The notes below the pieces were generated by a model that searched no databases, had not been told where the DNA came from, and saw nothing but the letters and a program-made list of their open reading frames with translations. DNA of 64,000 nucleotides, from assembly GCA_013433145.1 (NCBI GenBank), contig CM024188.1, positions 6,795,001-6,859,000 of the forward strand, given 5' to 3'. This document shows, piece after piece, positions 60,171 to 64,000 of this stretch. Position 1 is the stretch's first letter, and each line of letters starts with the position of its first letter. Source of the DNA: Ascaris suum. Taxonomy: Eukaryota > Nematoda > Chromadorea > Rhabditida > Ascarididae. The translations under genes and the position numbers were made by a program.

Positions 60171-61353
60171 CTGAAAAAAGTGAATTTCATAGCGACACCT
60201 AGCAAAAGTGTATTATCTCGTCATCACCTAGTAAAAAATATAGGTAATTTACTTAATCAGTAGAAACTAACAACAATAATATTATTTACCATATCGGTTC
60301 AGCAAATTTTGTACAATTTTCACGAAATTTTTATCAAAGATGTTCTTCTTATGGTATTGCTGCCATCACTATTTGCGTCATTCACTTGATATCATGCTGA
60401 AGGAGTTATTGGGGGATTAGGGGGAAAGGAGACGGGTCAAAGCGAACATTTTTAGCAAACTTCATTTGAGAAGACTAGAGTGTAGTTGAGGAATGAAGGA
60501 GCAGAGCTAGTAGTGCAGCAGTTAATTGCAAGTCTGACGAAGTTAGTCAACTGTTACAAGTGAGAACAGACATTCGCTCACCTGTGCCCTTCAGACTATC
60601 GGAAAATGCATAGCACACCGTCTACCTCAACCTAATACTATACCTTCGACACTAATTGAACTCTACTTATGCCTCATTTCATCTTTCTAACATAAAACAA
60701 TACTACATCATACTATCTTATTTTGTGCTCTATTTCAACGTTATGCTCAGATCATACCTTAAAGCAACGTACTGATTTATGCCTAGGATGCGTCTCGTAA
60801 GCTAGCGACAGTAATTGTGCAGCCATTCCTATCTTTAATGAAAGCTTGAATACTAATAGTTTTGCCAAAAATTTGGGGAGATGCAATGTTAAGGTATGTA
60901 GGTCTATTTGCATTAGTTATTTGGCATGCAGAATGCAACAACGTTTCGTTTGCAAAAAATTGTGCTGTAATACTGCCAGGAGTATAAATTTTAAACAAGA
61001 ATCAACATGGGTTCATACACAAAAGATCGACTTAGAGTTATGAATTTAAGCCAGTATGAAACATACAGTAAAGTTTTTAGAAGGAGGTATGAACTGGAGT
61101 ATCATTATCGCATAGGTAATGACAATTCTAGCATTAAACTAACGCGGACGGCATTTAAAGTGCTGGAAATTATCGTCAAAGACTTCTCGAACACCCGCTG
61201 CACAAAAATCTAATTAATCCTACTCAGTTATACCATTTAACTGGGCGATCTATTGCACGACAAATGACCTCATCATTGGGGAATAGATTAGTACTACGAA
61301 AGATAAAATCAGACTGAAGTAATAAAAAATCATTTCATACCTCCTGTCACAAT
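60171..61353. other. 5' side of the G-alpha fragment; no upstream exon found
   Basis: I searched this stretch and the rest up to 64,000 for the switch I exon (a T-T-G motif) and the P-loop GAGESGKST on the minus strand and saw neither. A plus-strand frame at 61,007-61,213 (MGSYTKDRLRVMN) is unrecognised. Confidence 0.4.
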
Positions 61354-61900
61354 AGGTTGCTCAAAAGGCTGAAAGCCTACGAGGATCATTGGTTCATCGT
61401 TAGGGTGCATTAGAGAATTTCTCAATGGGACGACTTTCAAGAAAAAGCCGGAGAATCACTGTCAAGAACGTACAGTGTTACCAGCGAAGTGTCTCAAGAA
61501 AGTGCTATAGGCACTCTTTTGTTCGCAGTGGACATTATCGTCGCATGCTGGGGTTTATTCATTACACGCAAACGATTCGCTGATGTTCTGAAAATCCACA
61601 GGCCGCTTGTAAATCCCGCGATTTACTTTAATGTCCTATAGAAAGATTTAGATGGTTTCAGTCCGTCATCGAAAGGTGTTAGTTGGATGCCTAGCGAGAC
61701 AAATGTCAACTAATGCAAAATGCTTTCCATTTTGAGTGTACTCTACCCTTGGAAAATCAACGTACGGGTCGTCTGAAAAAGCATTGGGCGTTATCCAAGC
61801 GCGAGTACTTCTCACATTCATTACTGGGGTGATATTGTGCAAATTTATCGATGAGAATCATCGGGACTGCAAGCAGCTTAAATAATTCCCTGCAGCAATA
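61354..61900 (+). mobile_element. Decayed CR1-like LINE reverse-transcriptase relic
   Basis: Plus-strand reading gives, in one frame, RLLKRLKAYEDHW, one stop, AGESLSRTYSVTSEVSQES and AIGTLLFAVDI (family form VTSGVPQGSVLGPLLF), then RFADVLKIHRPL (family FADD.KIYR). Further on, and with frame changes, come CKMLSIL and KALGVIQARVLLTF (family KDLGV). The second Asp of the FADD box is lost and several stops are present, so it is dead. It resembles the relic at 49.6 kb. Confidence 0.7.
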
Positions 61901-64000
61901 ACGCTTGGAACACCTTTGCAAATTACTTATAAAATACTTCGGCGCAATTCACGAGTAATATGCTCTGGTAAAATCCTCGCATTCATCTTCAGATGTACTG
62001 CCGACTGAAAACGTTCAAAATTACCCTATCTCCGTTGCATTATAGGAAGTGACGGGGTGAAGTGGAAGCAGCTGATTGTAAATCTCACTTTAAAGTGTTT
62101 GACCTTCAGTCACGAAACGGCGATGAGCGTTTTTCAACCTAGTGCTGTGTTATAAAATGCTGAATGCTATCTCAAATATTAAGCATGACGAGGTACTTTC
62201 GTTTGCTTCAAGCCATTCACTCAAGTCTTGCGGCTTTCATCTCTCCCTGATCAAACCTTCTTTCATTTCATTCCACCAGAGGCTTATTTATACCCTGAAT
62301 AAATAATCGCCACTTGTTGGTGAGGCAAAACGCGTCTCTATTCTATAAATCGTCTGCGCTCGAGGGATTTGCATATAATCATGAACCTTCCCCAACAATC
62401 TCCTTCTTCGGTGTTTTTTACATTCGTTGCTTATGCCACATGTTTGTGTTTTTTTTTCTGTTTGTGTTGCAGCCATAAATCGTCACCTTGCATAATTCGC
62501 TTATTAAACCTCCCATTTATGATGTGCTGTCTCTATTTTTTGAGCAGTAAAGAATTAAAGGAAATAATGGTATTCACGTAAGCATCAGTTGACATGATGC
62601 GACCGTTAGAAGCATGCAAATCTCCATAACATAGCATGATCGACTTTTATTTACATGGTTTACACCGCTTTTCATGAATTCCTTCAGTGCACGTGCTCTC
62701 TCTTTCTCTTTCTTTCTTGCTTCCTCTCTCTCTTTCTCTCCCTCGCATAAGCATCAACGTCGTGTTAAGTGCTCTCTTGCTCTGTGAGACTATGAGATAG
62801 CAACTGTCAAACAGATATTCACGAAGTAAAATTACAGCGACATTAATTCCAGAACGAGGCTCACAGCTGCAAACGAATATTCCAATCACATGCTCAATAT
62901 CTGCTCGAAATGCAACAGCAAAACTTTGATATCTGTTAAAGGGATAGGAAATATATCACGCTTATGAAAACAGTGGCAGGACAATCAATAATGCATTCCC
63001 GTCTGAAATAATTCGGATTGACCTGCAACCTAATAAGTGTTGTTGTAAGCGATGAAGAGTGTAACTAGTTTTCTTCGAAAATTTTAGCCTTCAATTGTTA
63101 TTGATTCGTATAGAAATTGTGAGAGAAGAAAAAATTGTGACGGTCAAGGTAGGACAAAAGAAAATTTCGTCGTCATAGCTCCTATAACTCAACATACAGA
63201 GTCGCAAAATGGGCGATAAAACGGGAGATTACAGCCCCATGAACGATAAATGAAAAGGGCACGAGAACTTGGATTTCCTTTCCAAGAATTACCTACTTAA
63301 ATACATTAGCTCTCTTTGCTCAAAAAATTTGAAGGGCAAATAGAGAACCTCATCATCGCTAGCCATGTCTAATTAAGCAGATGCTACTGATGAAATCTCA
63401 ACAGAGGTGTTTTTTGAAATCTAACAGGAATACTTCGAGAAAAAAATTCCAGTCCACTTCTCCCCGCCTCAGCAAATGAAATGAGTACTGTTAATGATGC
63501 GGTGGTGTTAGGTAACTTTTATAAATGCTGGCTGTAAAAATTAATGCGCTCGCACCGCTTACTGCAACTTATCAAGCAGTCTTGGGAAGAAAACTTTCAT
63601 AGTAGAAAACGTAAAGTGCTAGTTGTATACTGACAAGCTTAGACAATCTTATCTTAAGCCAATGAATTGTTTTCATTCCGTTTGTTGTTTTGCATAGTGA
63701 TATGGCATGTATTTATGCTAAGTGTGCACGAAGGTAATACATCGTTAAAGTTATTGGCTATCCACTCTTCTTTTATATCTATGTGATCGTTTGTTCTTTG
63801 GAAAATTTTTTTCACTGATGTTGGAATTTAACAGAAGTAAAACTGCGATTGAAGACTCTGCAGCGATTTATAAATCAAAAAAACTGTTTCAACAGTGAGG
63901 CAATTTACTTGTAAAAGCTTCATTTTTACAGTTTTTAAATCAGTTGAAGAGTTCAATGTACTGGCTGAGTTTGATTGATGCTTCTTTTGCCTAACGGTTT
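61901..64000. other. Right flank without recognised genes
   Basis: AT-rich, with short chance frames only. A pyrimidine-rich simple repeat lies at 62,696-62,746. If the G-alpha gene is complete, its 5' exons lie beyond this edge. Confidence 0.4.
62696..62746. repeat. (CT/TTTC)n pyrimidine-rich simple repeat
   Basis: About 50 bases of almost pure pyrimidine in CTCT and CTTT units. Confidence 0.85.

Noticed and set aside
62288..62476. Minus-strand ORF with HDYMQIPRAQTIYR, considered as the missing G-alpha switch I exon
   Set aside because: It lacks the invariant TTG motif and has no donor in the right phase.

Overview
The window looks like nuclear DNA of a nematode. It is AT-rich (about 60%) and gene-poor. 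It holds three conserved metazoan genes built from short exons (38 to 88 codons at most) and introns of about 0.15 to 1.4 kb. Acceptors are mostly TTTCAG, TTTTAG or TAAG. The proteins resemble animal families, and the Cbl protein is close in size and layout to nematode SLI-1. Introns this long recall ascaridid or strongylid parasites more than Caenorhabditis, but I cannot name the species.

Left part (about 4.8-14.8 kb, minus strand): the first twelve exons (about 555 residues) of a Ral GTPase-activating protein beta subunit (RALGAPB). The rest, including the C-terminal GAP-like domain, must lie towards or beyond the left edge; I could not confirm any exon below 4,846. Middle (36.07-44.66 kb, plus strand): a complete 11-exon Cbl-family E3 ubiquitin ligase gene (sli-1 type) with TKB domain, linker, RING finger, a proline-rich SH3 ligand and two YVN motifs. 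Right part (56.9-60.2 kb, minus strand): the last four exons of a Gi/o-like heterotrimeric G-protein alpha subunit. Its P-loop exons are not visible in the remaining 3.8 kb, so the gene either continues past the right edge or is truncated.

The long gaps (14.8-36 kb, 44.7-56.8 kb, 60.2-64 kb) contain no gene I can name. They hold a 450-bp foldback element, a tRNA-like pseudogene, two decayed CR1-like reverse-transcriptase relics, (AAAT)n-tailed retroposon ends, a minisatellite, a 104-bp (AT)n tract and several long poly-C/poly-G tracts. All three genes belong to signalling pathways (Ral/TOR, receptor tyrosine kinase down-regulation, GPCR signalling), but nothing shows that they work as a unit; the linkage looks incidental.

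The most notable point is that two otherwise intact genes, Cbl and G-alpha, each carry a one-base deletion inside a highly conserved motif. In Cbl it sits immediately after a canonical A AAA AAC slippery heptamer. Residual assembly indels are the simplest explanation, but both sites deserve checking. I did not find a convincing undescribed system.
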